21,732 nt of DNA, taken from contig JBBROS010000054.1 in NCBI GenBank assembly GCA_038229135.1, forward strand, positions 1 to 21,732, given 5' to 3'. Position numbers and translations under genes: made by a program. Origin of the DNA: JBBROS01 sp038229135. Its GTDB lineage: Bacteria; Pseudomonadota; Alphaproteobacteria; Acetobacterales; Acetobacteraceae. The notes under the pieces are model-generated. The model did no database searches. It saw only the letters and a program-made list of their open reading frames with translations, and was not told the DNA's origin. This document shows, one piece after another, positions 21,247 to 21,732 of the stretch (position 1 is its first letter; the number at the start of each line of letters is the position of its first letter).

Positions 21247-21732
21247 TCAAGAGGCGGCGTTGAGGCGACGCAGGCGACGGGCAACGCTTTCGGCGTGGGC
21301 GTGCAGGCCTTCGGCCTCGGCCAGGCGCACGGTGGCTGGGCCTGTGCGGGCGAGGCCCGCAGGGTCCGCACTCACCCAGGTGGTGCGCTTCAGCATGTCG
21401 AACACGGACAGGCCGGAGGCGAAGCGGGCGGTGCGGCCGGTGGGCAGCACGTGGTTGGGGCCGGCCACGTAGTCGCCGATGGCCTCGGGGCACCAGGGGC
21501 CGAGGAAGGCGGCGCCAGCGTGGCGGATGCGGGCGAAGAGGGCGGCGGGTTCGATGGTCATGATCTGGAGGTGTTCGGGGGCGAGGCGGTTCACCAGGTC
21601 GATGGCGTCGTCCCAGGTGGCGGCGACGATGATGGCGCCGTGGTCGCGCCAGCTGGGGCCGGCGATTGCGGCGCGGGGGAGGGTGAGGAGGGCGTGGTCG
21701 ATGGCGGCGGCGACCCGGTCGGCGAAGGGTTC
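21247..21732 (-). CDS. hisD: Histidinol dehydrogenase, C-terminal part (cut by right edge)
   Basis: HisD performs the last two oxidations of histidine biosynthesis (histidinol to histidine, NAD+ and Zn dependent). The visible C-terminal 161 residues include LVNRLAPEHLQIM, with the catalytic Glu-His pair, GAAFLGPWCPEAIGDYVAG with PNHVLPTGRTARF after it, and AHAESVARRL with the C-terminal zinc-ligand His. The frame remains open to the right edge. It precedes infA on the same strand by 93 bp, an order seen in other Alphaproteobacteria. Confidence 0.96.
   Translation of the reverse strand, partial: EPFADRVAAAIDHALLTLPRAAIAGPSWRDHGAIIVAATWDDAIDLVNRLAPEHLQIMTIEPAALFARIRHAGAAFLGPWCPEAIGDYVAGPNHVLPTGRTARFASGLSVFDMLKRTTWVSADPAGLARTGPATVRLAEAEGLHAHAESVARRLRRLNAAS

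Noticed and set aside
1..21732. CRISPR array, tRNA/rRNA, transposase or integrase
   Set aside because: No regularly spaced direct repeats, no cloverleaf or rRNA core sequences and no recombinase motifs were recognised by reading; the short repeats present are dispersed palindromes.

Overview
The window is very GC-rich DNA (roughly 70% by eye, with strong G/C at third codon positions) from what looks like an alphaproteobacterium. Supporting signs are the order hisD-infA-maf-RNase E/G-yacG on one strand, the argD-argF pair, a Tat-exported dipeptide-type binding protein, and MlaA. A family such as Acetobacteraceae (Rhodospirillales) would fit, but that is inference from composition and gene order. 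I see no rRNA, tRNA, CRISPR array, transposase, integrase or phage gene. Most of the window is ordinary, tightly packed chromosomal DNA, with many overlapping ATGA/GTGA/TGATG stop-start junctions.

Layout. (1) 1-3134, minus strand: glutathione peroxidase, a TIGR04282/DUF2064-type transferase, a GT87/DUF2029-like polytopic glycosyltransferase and the start of a radical SAM gene cut by the left edge. This is probably one operon for a sugar-containing product that I cannot name. (2) 3209-9906, plus strand: a complete dipeptide/oligopeptide-type ABC importer (binding protein, two permeases, one fused double ATPase) followed by a two-Rossmann flavoprotein monooxygenase-like gene. A hairpin plus a 90-bp palindromic intergenic element separates the binding protein from the rest. 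(3) 13535-9919, minus strand: argD, argF, a small unknown gene and a ChaA-type Ca2+/H+ antiporter, all closely spaced. (4) 13536-14942: a stretch of visibly lower GC carrying two unrecognised plus-strand genes, the only accessory-looking DNA here. (5) 14943-16512, plus strand: recX-azlC-azlD. (6) 18077-16577, minus strand: an orphan branched-chain-amino-acid-type binding protein and a 91-aa acidic unknown. (7) 18231-18974, plus strand: mlaA. (8) 21732-19026, minus strand: hisD (cut by the right edge), infA, maf, a short RNase E/G and yacG.

No clear new multi-gene defence or mobile system is visible. The points most worth a second look are: maf has no ATG/GTG/TTG start that would keep its catalytic motif, and it seems to start at an ATT inside infA; the low-GC two-gene island with a Cys-rich C-terminus; the radical SAM/glycosyltransferase/peroxidase operon; a scattered family of CTCACCCC...GGGGAGAGGG palindromes at gene 3' ends, one copy of which encodes the tail of the GT87 protein; and the 90-bp palindrome inside the ABC operon.
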